Positions 1 to 11,022 of a stretch of 64,000 bases of DNA are shown in pieces. Positions within the stretch are counted from its first letter, which is position 1, and each line of letters starts with the position of its first letter. The DNA lies in NCBI GenBank assembly GCA_009733575.1, contig ML769396.1, forward strand, positions 186,001-250,000, written 5' to 3'. The position numbers and the translations under genes are program-made. A model generated the notes under the pieces. It did not search any database and was not told the DNA's origin. It worked only from the letters and a program-made list of their open reading frames with translations. The DNA comes from Gymnopus androsaceus JB14. Lineage: Eukaryota; Basidiomycota; Agaricomycetes; Agaricales; Omphalotaceae.

Positions 1-45
1 TATCCATTCGTTAAAGGTCTCAAGCTCACTGAATACATACTTTAG

Positions 46-920
46 ACCCCCGTGGATCTTGTCAACTATTGTATGTTGCCTGAACGCCTGGCACGCTGGT
101 ATGGAATTTTGTAACTTCTGGTTTTGTTCGGTTCTCATTTGACCCCCTAGATCGCACAGGCGAGAGATTTTTGCATCAAAGCGTGTGGTGGTGGGGAGTT
201 ATGCTTGGTTTTATCATCTCTCTTGCCACAATGAATACCGCGGCGCGATACGTGTCCATGTTCCTAATGGCTTGCGGATACACCGGTGGGTTATAGTCTT
301 GGGTATGCAAGCGATTTCAGTTCATTTGCTTCGTGATAGGCTTCGCAATGACCCTTGTTTGGGCCTCCAATATATTCCCTCGTCCACCAGCGTTAGTTCT
401 TGGTTGCACTTTTCGTGTTCTGTTGTTTCTAAATCAAGTTTACAGAAAGCGAGCGGCCGTCATTGGTTTAATCAATGGCATTGGAAATATAGGAAATCTG
501 TATGTCAAATAACTAAGCTTTATAATTGCTCATACTCAGTAATTCTAGAATGGGTTCATATACTTGGAAAGCCGAATGGGGTCCAGGTATGTATGCTTTC
601 GAATTCCTAATTAAACCAATTCCTCACCCTCTCTCATCTCACGTAGATTACCATCCTTCAATGGGTATATCATTTGGAAGTCTTGCCATCGCAACTGTCT
701 TGTCTATAGGTACGTTCATAGACGGATATTCGAGGTTCCAGCTCATGCTTCTTCAGTTCTTCGACAATGGGTTATCCGGGATAACAAAAAACTGGACGAG
801 GATGAAAAACTGGCTCTCGGGGAGGCTAGCCGTGCTCGCGTTGCAGAAGCTGCGCGTCTCGAGGGTATCACCTTCGACCAAGCGATGCAGAAAAGGAAAG
901 GGTTCCGTTACTTGTATTGA
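46..920 (+). CDS. MFS transporter, Dal5/Tna1 (anion:cation symporter) family, C-terminal exons only
   Basis: The last seven exons can be followed without a break: 46-98, 151-285, 340-391, 446-499, 549-586, 647-709 and 757-920, ending in TGA. Bases 1-45 are the end of an intron. The 186-residue product carries family landmarks: a PPWIL-type helix followed by LNAWHADRTGER, the helix with ARYxxMFLMACGYTG, then the SNxFPRPPAKRAAVIGLINGIGN region and GSYTWxxEWGP. This family imports organic anions such as allantoate, nicotinate or ureidosuccinate at the plasma membrane; the substrate cannot be read here. It is a close paralogue of the gene at 33557-36239, with conserved intron positions and orientation. 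Every reading frame and splice site visible is intact. The N-terminal half lies outside the window. Confidence 0.9.
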
Positions 921-2443
921 AATCATACCTTCACATTGTACATACTATATACACACCTGTTTATGAAGAAACATAGTCCGTCGTTGGCAATGGCACAGAA
1001 ATCTCCTTAGCGGATCTCTAAGGATCTATGAAAGATGCAGCAGAAATCTAACCTGTCCGCAAGCTCAAGTACGCTATGATTTGTCTCAAATACGCTATTC
1101 GACAGACGTCACGTGAATTCGAAAAAAATCGCGAAAAAATCAAAATAAACAAAATAATCTGAGCGACTACTGCTCTGTACACTTCAAGACTGAACACGTT
1201 CTTCACGCTTTAGCGCTTCACAGTCTTCATGCTTCATGCTTCTTAGTCGAGATACTTACATTTTTCGGTTCTCACGCGAACTAAGTACGCTATGACAGGA
1301 AGCAGTTTGCTCAATACGCTAAATAGACAGGAAATCGTCAAATCGACTAAATACGCTATCGGACAAGTTAGCGGTAGTTCTGGGCTGAGATTGCGGAATT
1401 TATAGGCGCTTAATAGGCGCCGAGTGAGTCTCCGGTTCAGAAACATTCAAGTCGTCTCTATGATCCCGAGACAAAGCCGTGAACTATCTATCAATTCTAT
1501 ATCTATCAAACATACCTGCTCTGACAACAACTATTCGTCTGTCGACTCCAGGACATTAATGGCCTACTTCGAAGCGATTTCTCTCCCCTTTCCCGGCGCT
1601 ATTTGAAGCCATACGAACTACCACCTATCTGAAGTATCGAGACGAATGGTTCGACGCAATTCTGAACGGAAAACGTGTGAGCATTTGAATTTGCACAATT
1701 TCAATCGTCGCTGACTGTAGATTAGTTGTATCTGGACTCAGCGGACTACCCGGGTACGCTCTGATTCACGCCTCTCATTTCCTTCCTCGCAGTCATTGCC
1801 ATCGAAGCCATAGTTCCATCTTAGTCTTGCGGAACTATTCATCTATTCCTGGCGGTCCCGACAAAACGCTGGCGCGGTGAGTGACTTCAGGTGTGGCGAA
1901 CCTTGAAGGTTTCAACAGTGACCTTCCTTGCCTTCTAACTGATCATGATAGTTTTCCAACTGTTTACCGTTTGTCAGGAGGAACTCGAATAATCGAGCAG
2001 TGTTAAGAAACATTTTCGGATGGCACATTATTTCTACCGACCTTTTTCGCAACAACTGTTCTCATCTAAAATAGTTCCCGTATCAGCAAACAAGTTTTCT
2101 TGAGCAAGGTCTCTTGCTGGAGTTGACGATCTTATACCCATTCAGATATGTTCATTGGAGAGCTTTTCGTCCCTTGACTCGCGATACTCTGAAAGTCTCG
2201 GGCAGGCCCCGACAAATATCATGCAAGAACGGTGAGACCCTTCAGTTTACGCTATAACTGTAAGCCTCAGCGATAGTTTTGAGACCTTTTTCAGGACGTA
2301 CCCGTCGCATCCTTTTAGATGAAGATCTATTTAGAATGCACAGTTAGCCATCGCAATTGTAAAGTAGTGTTACAGTAGATACAACATTTCGTTGAGCTAC
2401 ACATACGTATGTATACAAATTATTCATTGGATTTGTTCGCCCT
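921..2443. other. intergenic stretch, no gene recognised
   Basis: No open frame with family resemblance or a convincing exon chain was found between the MFS stop and the glycosidase stop. The left part (about 1065-1370) contains at least five copies of the short word TACGCTA in a loose cluster. Confidence 0.5.
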
Positions 2444-5400
2444 TCACGCCATAACTGGGATCTCACCCAAACGAAGTCGAGCTGCAGCGAATGGCACGAG
2501 TTTGGCTTGGAATTTGTCACCGACACAGGCAACAGGGCTCGCAGGTGGAGGAGCAGCGGTACCATTGACCAGACCCCATTCGATTTCACATGCGGTTACT
2601 GGAAGGGGATGGTCAAAACATGTAGATATGCAAAAGCGTTACTTACCAGTCATTGATACAGGCTGAGAATCTGGTGCCCAAATGTACTGTGGCAGCACTG
2701 TCGTGGTACTAGTCTTGTCAACAAACTGGATCGTCGACGGATCTATAGCCAGTTGCCACGGGCTGGTCGGAAGGAGAGTGTTGTCCAGAGTGTGGTTGTC
2801 GAACTAGAGAGTAACATCGCGTCATTACTTCGAAATCCAGTTTTCCGTTTAACTCACCGGAGTAAGATAGGCGGCAGGCGCATCGGGATATATCTCTTCG
2901 ACAGCGACAAGAGCTTGTGCACTCCTGAGACCTGGAGCAGTGGTATGGTTGAAGGTGATTTCGAGCGCATAGTTAAGAGGTCCTTTCGTGATAGCGACAG
3001 AGCCGTTGAAACGCGTGGATACTTTAAGCTGCGCATCCAAGGACACCTGCACCTGGGTAGTACCTGGCGAGACCTGAAGAAGGTTTTTAATAGAAGAATA
3101 ATGTCCCAAAGTGAATCGGCGTACATTGACTGTGTGAAGATCCAAGCTGTCTGGCTCCAAAGGTGCTGGTTCACCGCCGGCGACGGAGATTGTGCTGAGA
3201 TTGCTGTCTTGAGCCCAATCAGGTACTCGGATCTGGAACGCAAACGAGTTCGTCGCCGAGATCGTATAGTCCAAAGTTGTGCTAAACGGATATAAGGTGT
3301 CGACCGAAACTTGATGAGATAGGTTCAGTCGGAGATTCTTCTAGAAACCCTGACTGAGCTAAACGTACCAGTGACGTTGTTACCACCTGCTAAAGTTCCA
3401 GTGTAAGTGGAAGGACCAAGGAAAGCGTGAACGAGGGATGAGCCATTCTGTCCAGTGAAGAAACTATGCGCCCAGAATTTCGGGTAAGCAGCTGGGTGGT
3501 TGACGGTACAGCAGGGATAATTCCTGTGAGGAGCATATTACTGATTTAATAATCGACGACAGCACATTGAACTTACGGTTCAAATCCAAAGACGTTCGAA
3601 TTCGGACCGTCATTAACCCATGGGAAGGGATCCATACTCGTGGCCCATATTTGGTTCACTATGCGTTCAAGGTTATTCCTAGTCGGTTCTGGCAGCGGAG
3701 GAAGTTACCTTCTTGGTTATATTGATGCGCTGTGTAGACTTTCTTAAGCAGCCGTGCGGGAATGTAAAAGAGTAGACAAGCTTACACCACCAGTCGTAGA
3801 AGATTCCTGCGGGCAATGCATTGTATGCTATGGAACACGTTCAGATCCAGCAATATGTAGATACGCCGAAAAGCTCACCCAACTTTTCAACCCGGTCGGC
3901 GACCGAGTTGTTGCCTAAAATTCCGTAGATTGTTGCTAACGAAAAGATTTGTTCACTGTTCGTGGATTATTCAGAATACTTCCATGAAGCGAGAGAATAT
4001 TACCCACACCACTGCACACGTTTCGGTCCTGATGAAAAGAGCGTCAGTTGGGTATTGGAAGGAAAGACGAGCGCCAGACGCGTCAAAAACGCGCTTTAAT
4101 GGTCGCGGAGACGTGTCCAAATGCTTTAACTCACCCTCTAGATGGGTCAAGGCCTGCTATGTGCTCGTCAGCTGCAAATGTGCCACTTTCCCGACCATGA
4201 TAAGTGTATATCAAGTCGATTCTTTCCCAAGTACTAGCGACATCGGTAGGGTCAGAAGTGAATCGATAAGCAAGAGCTTCAGATTTGAGGGCTAAGGACA
4301 GGCTTAGACGGTGAATTTTAGATGCTTTGAACAAAGTCTGACCTTCTGCAGTGTTGACGCCATGGCTGAAGGGAGATATGAGCATAAATTATGCTTGGAA
4401 ATAAAAATATGTACGAACGTTTGCATAGAAAGCTGGTCTATACCTGGAGCAGATGTGGGGAATATAGAAGGAACGAACCAATCGTTCTTCCATGAAAAAC
4501 CAGAGTTTCTGGCAAGCTCCATAGTTTCGATAAGCATATCTTCTTGGCCTATAATCTACGCGTTAGTTTGCATCCACTATTCCAGTATAAGATCACTTGC
4601 CGTTGGGAAAATGGTCATACAACCATTGCATCGAATAGAGAATTTCTTCCCAACGGACGTATTGATAGTCGTACTGGAAGCCAAGGGATGGATCGCCTTG
4701 ACTATTGTTCGCAAAAATGTCGTGTACTACAACGGCGAATTTCTGCATGGCATTGACGATTCGGTCTGTTTGGGTAGCTACAATAACAAAGATTAGATAT
4801 AAGGGCAAGGCAGAAATGTGTGGACCGCTTCACGATCAGCTTCAGCATATTGCTATAACAATCATGGTGAGATAGACACAAACATGGAGTATGTGTACAA
4901 CTTACCAGCAAACCCAATAGGAGAAGGTATCGAGGCCAAAGAAGACGAGGTTCAGGCTCTGGGGGTCCAAGGAAACCATCTTCCGCCTGATTGTCCAAAA
5001 CAAACTCCATGAAATTTTGAACTTGACCAATGAGGCGGGGATTTTCAAGCTGGAATGCCAACGCAACCATTCCATTACTAAACGGAAGGCGAGTCAGACA
5101 GAATGCACGGCGTAAGGACGGGATACTTACAACCAGTACGGAGCTGATTAATAAGAGATAACATTTAACATTTAATACTCTACGAAGAAAAAAACAGACG
5201 GACCCGATTCATGCATCTGACTGGAAAGATTTTAACAAGCGGTTTAACCACAACAACCAAGTAGAGCGTACCTGTACTCGATGGATCCACCTTCTACCCA
5301 GATAGAGCCATTAACACTGGGGATAGCTAATGAGTGAAGTGGAAATTTTACGACATGTAAGACACAGACTAGCTGTCGAAATCCCGGAGATGTCCAGCTA

Positions 5401-5649
5401 GACCATTAGCTTGAACATTAGCCTGATCTAATGCCCATCCTGTGGGTTTTATTGAGCCAACGGGGACTCTTGCAAATAACGGATCGATAACTATAAACGT
5501 TTGGACAGGATAAGCATAGGACACCAGGAGAGTTTATAGCAGACATACGAGCGGCCAACGATAGCTCCAGACATGATACAAGCACTGCAAGTTGTTTTCG
5601 CTGAAGAACAAGTTAGAAAGGCAACCAGCCGGTGCTTTGGACGTACCAT
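2444..5649 (-). CDS. GH127/DUF1680-like secreted glycosidase (beta-L-arabinofuranosidase-like)
   Basis: A many-exon gene whose exons join in frame across short introns. In order I read: a tiny first exon holding only the ATG (5647-5649), a hydrophobic leader [18 protein letters not shown], the [19 protein letters not shown] opening, [62 protein letters not shown], the YQYVRWEE segment, [18 protein letters not shown], a [19 protein letters not shown] catalytic-region motif, [27 protein letters not shown] and a C-terminal beta domain ending GEIPVMA. These match fungal DUF1680/GH127 proteins, (alpha/alpha)6-barrel enzymes related to bacterial beta-L-arabinofuranosidase. The leader suggests secretion and plant cell-wall or glycan breakdown. 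Exact activity is inferred. Two junctions (near 4430 and 4850) need less common donor sites. A broken copy of its 5' end lies at 8935-9235. Confidence 0.88.
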
Positions 5650-6600
5650 TTTGCAACTTGGATCATCCTTTCTCAAGTCCCTCATCATTTTATAGGCCCC
5701 ACCATTCAGTCTAGGAAGAAGACCCGGGGCGAAAGCTCATATGCTTTCCACCGGGAAAAATAAATTGCTGATACCTTTACAGGGACCACCTGGCTTCCTT
5801 TTTTCTTCCAATGGGTCAACTGATGAATCATTTGACTAAGTTATAGGAACTGAGGGCCATAACTGAAAGTACAGCGCCCAGGGATTTCTATCTGGCAGAG
5901 TCATATCGAGCAAACACATTAAGCTCGACGTAATCTAAGGGAACTTGAGATGCAAGCAACTCCTCACAGTGAGGTCCTCAGTTGAATGTAGTGTAGAAAA
6001 GACGAGACGGCGAAAACTTATTTCAAGTGACGTCAAAACGGGCCGGGACGGGCCCTTTCCCTCTCCTTCAACGCAAACGGAGATAATCAAAGGCACCTAC
6101 AATTATTCACTGTTTATCAATCAATTCTCCTCTTTCTTAGCAAAAAAAAATGCGCTCAATGATCTCGTGTTCTGGTATAAGTACGGAATAAACCCGGAAA
6201 ATAGTATACGTCGCTTTGACCTAGCTTGATGATCAATGAGGTTGACAGAAATTGAGAGACCTCGTACATAGAGGGTTTGGCAAAACGGAGGCAAAATTTG
6301 GCCCAGTCATTTTGCCTTTAAGATCCGACGAGGCGGTGCTCACTGTATGATTAGGAATATTAACAATATATAAATGGCTTTGAATCAAATGGATTAGTTA
6401 TATTGATAAAATTTACTTCCGTTTTCCTTAGAGGGGCTGATTTAGGTCCAGCTTTGACCGATATCGATCGATTACTCTCACCCGTCGTTTGTTTGTCGAT
6501 GCCTCAGAAGTGAGTGCCGAGTACTTATCCTATCATGTATTATTTCTAAGATATTTTAATCATGAGTCACTCATGTCTGCCGACATCTGACAATTGGATT
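5340..6600. repeat. segmental duplication, copy A (GH127 5' end plus upstream DNA)
   Basis: This stretch aligns by eye with 8930-10110. Shared landmarks include the GH127 5' exons, the upstream phrase GATACCTTTACA, the sequence around CGTCGCTTTGACC, clustered ATCGAT words, and a following CGTCTGTTTTGAT/CGTTTGTTTGTCG segment. In this copy the downstream glycosidase gene is complete. The part above 5650 is non-coding and would hold the glycosidase promoter. Confidence 0.75.
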
Positions 6601-6961
6601 CGTTTGTCGTAGGTTCAACAACATTTCCAATTCATCTGCCAAGCATTTCCATTGATTTCCAGTTACTCTCGAGGCTGCTCGTACGCACTTGAAGAAATGT
6701 GCTGACCAAAGTACGCACATAAAGCTTTGGAGTGTCAGGAATCCCTGTCCGAATACGTAATACAGTATCTAATCATCACCTGTTTCTCCATCCTCGCCGC
6801 TGGCTTCATCCCAGCAGGACGCTCTGCGACTGGTCCAGATGAAACCGGTAGTATTTATCAAGTATGTACCAAGATCATTTGAAATAAATCGTGTCAGTCG
6901 TTACTGAAATATGTGAGATTTCAACTTATTCGAAGATCAAACCAAGATATTAGTGAAAAGC
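6601..6961. other. non-coding gap
   Basis: I see no gene, RNA or repeat here beyond the end of the duplicated segment; it would hold the 3' flank of the CVNH gene. Confidence 0.4.
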
Positions 6962-8373
6962 TTAATAGCTCCCGCTCATAGCTTCAACCAGCTTCATGTA
7001 AGACGCCACCGAGTGAGCACTGCGGAGACTGGCCGAAACAATTTCGCGCTCCATCAAAATCTCCACCCTCTCCTGGAAGTGTCCAATGGCCGAAGCAGTG
7101 ACCTCTGTCATGGCATCGGCGATAAGATTGTTGCACTGAGCAACGACTTCGTCTCCCATCGGGCCTATGATGGACTCGGTGCATTGCACGGTAACTTTGT
7201 TCAATGCTTCGTCCACCATCTCGTCGCACGCCTTGAGAACAGCTTCCTTGGCGGTTGCGAAAGCTACTTCGATCTTCTGAGTGATTTGTTCGCGAATCTG
7301 CGCCCCCATTGCGTCCGAAACTATCCGAGACATCTCCGCCTTGACCTTGTCGGCCATCGAAGCCTTAATATCTTGAGATGCCGACTCTGCGAGCTCCTGG
7401 GTCATCTCCGCGACGACGTGCTTGGTGGTTGTCTCAGCAAGGCTACCAAAGGCAGCTCTGAATGCGCTACTCTGAAGGACTGCAGAGGCATCTGGCTCGG
7501 TGACGACCCTGACCTTCATCCAACGAGCTTCACTGAATAAGTCGGAAAGCTCAGAGCTGGATTCAGTCAACACTTTGACGCCTAGGATACCGTCGTACGA
7601 TTGGAGATAACGAGAGAGCTCCAAGGTAGAGCTAACCAAAGCCTTCAGATCGTCCCGGCATTGTGCTACAAGGTTGTATCCCTCGAGTTTGACGCTTTCG
7701 CAGGACGAACGAAAATTCTTCCGCCCCCAGACGAGCCTACCATTGACAACGCCAATGTAGTCATTGAGGTCTAACTGGGAGGAAGCGAAGGTCCCGTCTG
7801 TTCTGAGACATTGTGCATGGAGAAAAGAGCCTTCCAAGCGCAGTTTGTCCACAGGCACGGTGTACATGAAATAGGAAGAGGATCGTTCCGAGTAGGATCT
7901 AAAGGTCTAGATAAGACTTTGGTTCAACAAAAGGAGAATGCCTTACAATGATTTAGACTTGAACGATCTAAACGATTTGAACCCATCCTTTGGGTATGCA
8001 GGGGGCGGATCGGCACTGTTGGTGAAGTGGGTATGAGAATAACTCTAATGATAGGAAGCACTCACGGAAGGTCCCTGCGACCATCAAAATATTCCAGCCC
8101 GCCGTTCCTAATCCGAATATTCGTGCTGAGATCAATGCGGGCATTATGCCATCTGCCATTATGCTGTAGCTCAGCACTGAGGTCGGAGCCGCTGAGGGAA
8201 AACTTCCGAGCGGATAAGGTCTTCATGATATCGCGGCCACCCCACTGAAATCTGCCATTGGCGCTGCCAAGACATGTGTTGAGGTTCAAGGCGAGTGGGG
8301 CTGCGCCTTCATAGTCGACCGTGAGGAACTCTTGGATGAGGCGAGGATTCCGATAGGTGCTGTCAAAAGGCAT
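6962..8373 (-). CDS. two CVNH (cyanovirin-N homology) domains fused to a long helical region
   Basis: Three exons, 8373-8066, 8015-7947 and 7898-6962, join in frame (phases 2 and 2) to give 437 residues. Residues 1-100 hold a first CVNH domain, with LNTCLGSANGRFQWGG and an ILSGSxL-type strand, then IRIRNGGLEYFDG. A Pro/Ser/Lys-rich linker follows. Residues 137-230 hold a second CVNH domain, with LHAQC, LDLNDYIGVVNGRLVWG and LVAQCRDD. Residues 240-430 are Ala/Glu/Lys-rich and predicted helical, with heptad-like spacing. CVNH domains are small beta lectin folds; many bind mannose-rich glycans. No signal peptide is visible, so a cytosolic location is likely. The helical tail has no recognised family. 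If the second intron is not spliced, this would instead be two adjacent genes (8373-7943 and 7867-6962). Confidence 0.82.
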
Positions 8374-8934
8374 GTTTCTACATAGACAAAGTCAATCCGT
8401 TAGCGATGTATCGACGGATGTAGGCAAACACTTGCTGAACACGTTATAGGAGATGGAGAGAGAGATGCGTATAGACGAGGGTCGATGGATAACCAGGGAG
8501 ACTGGAGCTGGAGATTAGTTGCTGGAAAGATGACTCTTATACTCACCAGAGCCTAATCGATTAAAATGTCCTCGCTCACGCCAGATCAAGGCAGCAGTAT
8601 CTACAAGTTCCAAAATGAAGTCCAGCATGCCTGCAACGCGCACACCAAGTGCAAAGTGGAGCCGATAAAATCTATAGACGAGGGCAGTCAAACATGAAGC
8701 TGATTCGGTACATACCGGCTGGGTCTACGAAGTGGACATATATTCCCAGTGCCAATATGACGTTGGGTTTATGCAACCTCGTCGTTTCCGACATATCACA
8801 TCCTAAATTATATGGAATAATTGACTTGTGTTATGGCTGTAGGAGTCTGAATTCAGATTCTGGTAGGACGGCGTGGTATGAGCATGGATCGGATTGATAG
8901 TTTGCTTCAGAATAGCGCTGGGGATAGAACTTGA
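8374..8934. other. upstream region of the CVNH gene
   Basis: No coding segment was recognised. Copies of TATAGACGAGGG at about 8472 and 8673 suggest a small local duplication. The CVNH promoter should lie here, but no clear core motif was identified. Confidence 0.4.
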
Positions 8935-10110
8935 ATGATTGAAGTGGAAATTTTCCAACAAGCTAGCTGTCGAAGTCCCGGAGATGTCCAGCCAGACCAT
9001 TAGCTTGAACATTAGCCTGATCTAACTGTAGCGCTGAACCATCTTCTCGGTTGAATAAGCCAACGAGGACTCTTGCAAATAACTGGTCGACGACTATAAT
9101 TGTTAGATTAGCACGGAACAAGAAGAGATTCTATACGAGCGACCAACGAGAGCTCAAGACACGATGCAAGTTGTTTTCAGCTGAAGAACATTTTAGAAAA
9201 GCAAGCAGCCGCTGCTTCAGACGTACCATTTTCCAATTGCGTCTGAATCAGCAAAACCTGGGTTAACTTCGAATAGTACTCGACAGTGCTCCTCATGCTA
9301 TAGGACTCGTAGAATAGCATATAACCCTCTCTACCAGCTCCCATTTAATCTGTGCATCGCTGCGCAGAATAGCAGATCTCACGGGAAATTTGTACATATC
9401 GTCTGTCAGGATTTTATTCAATACCAAATATCATTCCATTGCTTTCTAAAAATGGCGACACGCAGTTGAGCAGAACGACATTCGAGGCGTTCTCAGTGAT
9501 ACGGAGCCACCTGAAAACCAGGTGCCATGGCCAGTGCCCCCAGTGTTGCCCTGTGTGATAAATCGATGCAAAAGTAGGCAAGCGAGTGGCGACTCTGATT
9601 AGAAAATTGTTGATACCTTTACAATTCCTTGATTCCTTCCTAGCATTTGGAGAGTTTTGAGTTGACCCATGCAGGTCTTGGAAACTGATGGCTCGGTTGC
9701 ATAAGGAAGTAAACAACTGGGACAAGAAAGTCAGATCGAGCCTTCGGGGACTAAAAAAAGCACTAACGTCAAGGCGGGCCACTCTCAAGGTTCGAAGCTC
9801 CTTCCGTTAACGAAGAGTGAGCCAAGTGGAGATGTTAAAAAGTGTGTATTAAATGCTTATCTACCAATCCCCATAATTCATAGCCAAAGTGGAAGCGCTC
9901 ATTGATTTCGTGCTCCCTGCACTACCGGAATATTAATATATGTCGCTTTGACCGAGAGAATGATCGATATCGATATCGATCATTCATTTTCTCTCCGCCG
10001 TCTGTTTTGATTTGTCAGTACCTCGAAGTCTACTGAGTATGCCGAATCATCTCTATCATGCATTGTTTCGAACATCTTCAATCGAAGTTCGTGAATCCGC
10101 ATCGTTGACT
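8930..10110. repeat. segmental duplication, copy B
   Basis: Diverged second copy of 5340-6600 in the same orientation. It runs through a decayed glycosidase 5' end (8935-9235), the same upstream phrases (GATACCTTTACAATTCC; TGTCGCTTTGACCGAG), and the ATCGAT cluster near 9970. It places the CVNH gene between the two copies. Confidence 0.72.
8935..9235 (-). pseudogene. 5' fragment of the GH127-like gene, broken
   Basis: Aligns with 5340-5650. The mini-exon ATG with its GTACGT donor is kept (about 9233), and the stretch encoding [20 protein letters not shown] is almost identical. Homology stops just after GACTTCGACAG. The leader exon has lost about nine bases and its frame is disturbed. No catalytic-domain exon follows, so this is a remnant. 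Confidence 0.8.
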
Positions 10111-11022
10111 TCAATGTACATGTATAGCTTGCCCGGGCTTGGCAATTGCACTTCTTTTCCCTTGCCAAAATTTAGCGGCCCAATCCGGAATCCCTCGTTT
10201 TGTCCTTTTCATCCTCGAATTGAAATACGTTGATGATAATTCGTGTTTCGCAGTCACCAGCAAACAAAATGTCTGATCGTGCGCTGGGACGGCACCTCTT
10301 CGCCCACTCTCGAAACCAGCTCCTACTAGGCTGCACAGTGCTGGGCGTTTTCGCTGAATATGCCAATCAATTGAAAGACTCGTGCTCTCATCGCTTCTTG
10401 ATACGATATGTTACGGCAGGTTCGTTCTCGTTCTCGGAACACAATCACTTACTTCTTGATACACTCACTCCATCCATCTCTTCTATCTCCACACCAACGA
10501 CGTGATAGAGCTTGAACATCTGACCACCGTCAGAATATACACCTACGCTACAGGTGGTCAATCCTTTGCAGTTCTATCTGAGACATTTCCACTGTTAAAC
10601 GTGCCATGGTATTGACGGCGACAACATCCGATTCCGAATCTAAAGAGCTTGAAACTCCACAAGATGGACGAGCTTTTCGCCACAGTATCTGGCAGTCCGT
10701 TGACTGGCCCAAAAATTGACTCATCTGGAAGTTGGGGGTTCTCGCCGTAAATTGTACTAGACTGGAAAGCAATGAAATCGATGTTGGAAACCAAAAAGAT
10801 GCCAAGAGAGACTAATTTTGAAGGGCATCCACGCAGTTTGAGGCAATTTTTGAATAGTCTTGAGTCTTTAGCTGAGTAGCTCGGCTTTAAAGTCCAGACT
10901 GATAGTAATAAGAGAGGAGGAGTAGGAGGAGCGTGAGACGCGCTTAAATATTCGCACGGCGCACGTGATCGTAGTCATTTACGCGCTCAGCGCTGTGTAC
11001 TTGAGCTTTACGCCCTCCCGTG
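10111..11022. other. no gene assigned
   Basis: A 91-codon open frame at 10230-10505 (+) has no resemblance I know and no convincing exon partners. The rest shows nothing; the promoter of the F-box gene should lie in its right end. Confidence 0.4.

Noticed and set aside
2753..3295. 180-codon plus-strand open frame
   Set aside because: It overlaps the C-terminal exons of the glycosidase on the other strand and has no family resemblance.
6953..7540. 195-codon plus-strand open frame
   Set aside because: It lies opposite the CVNH/helical coding exon and shows only mirror-codon composition; the minus strand has the family motifs.
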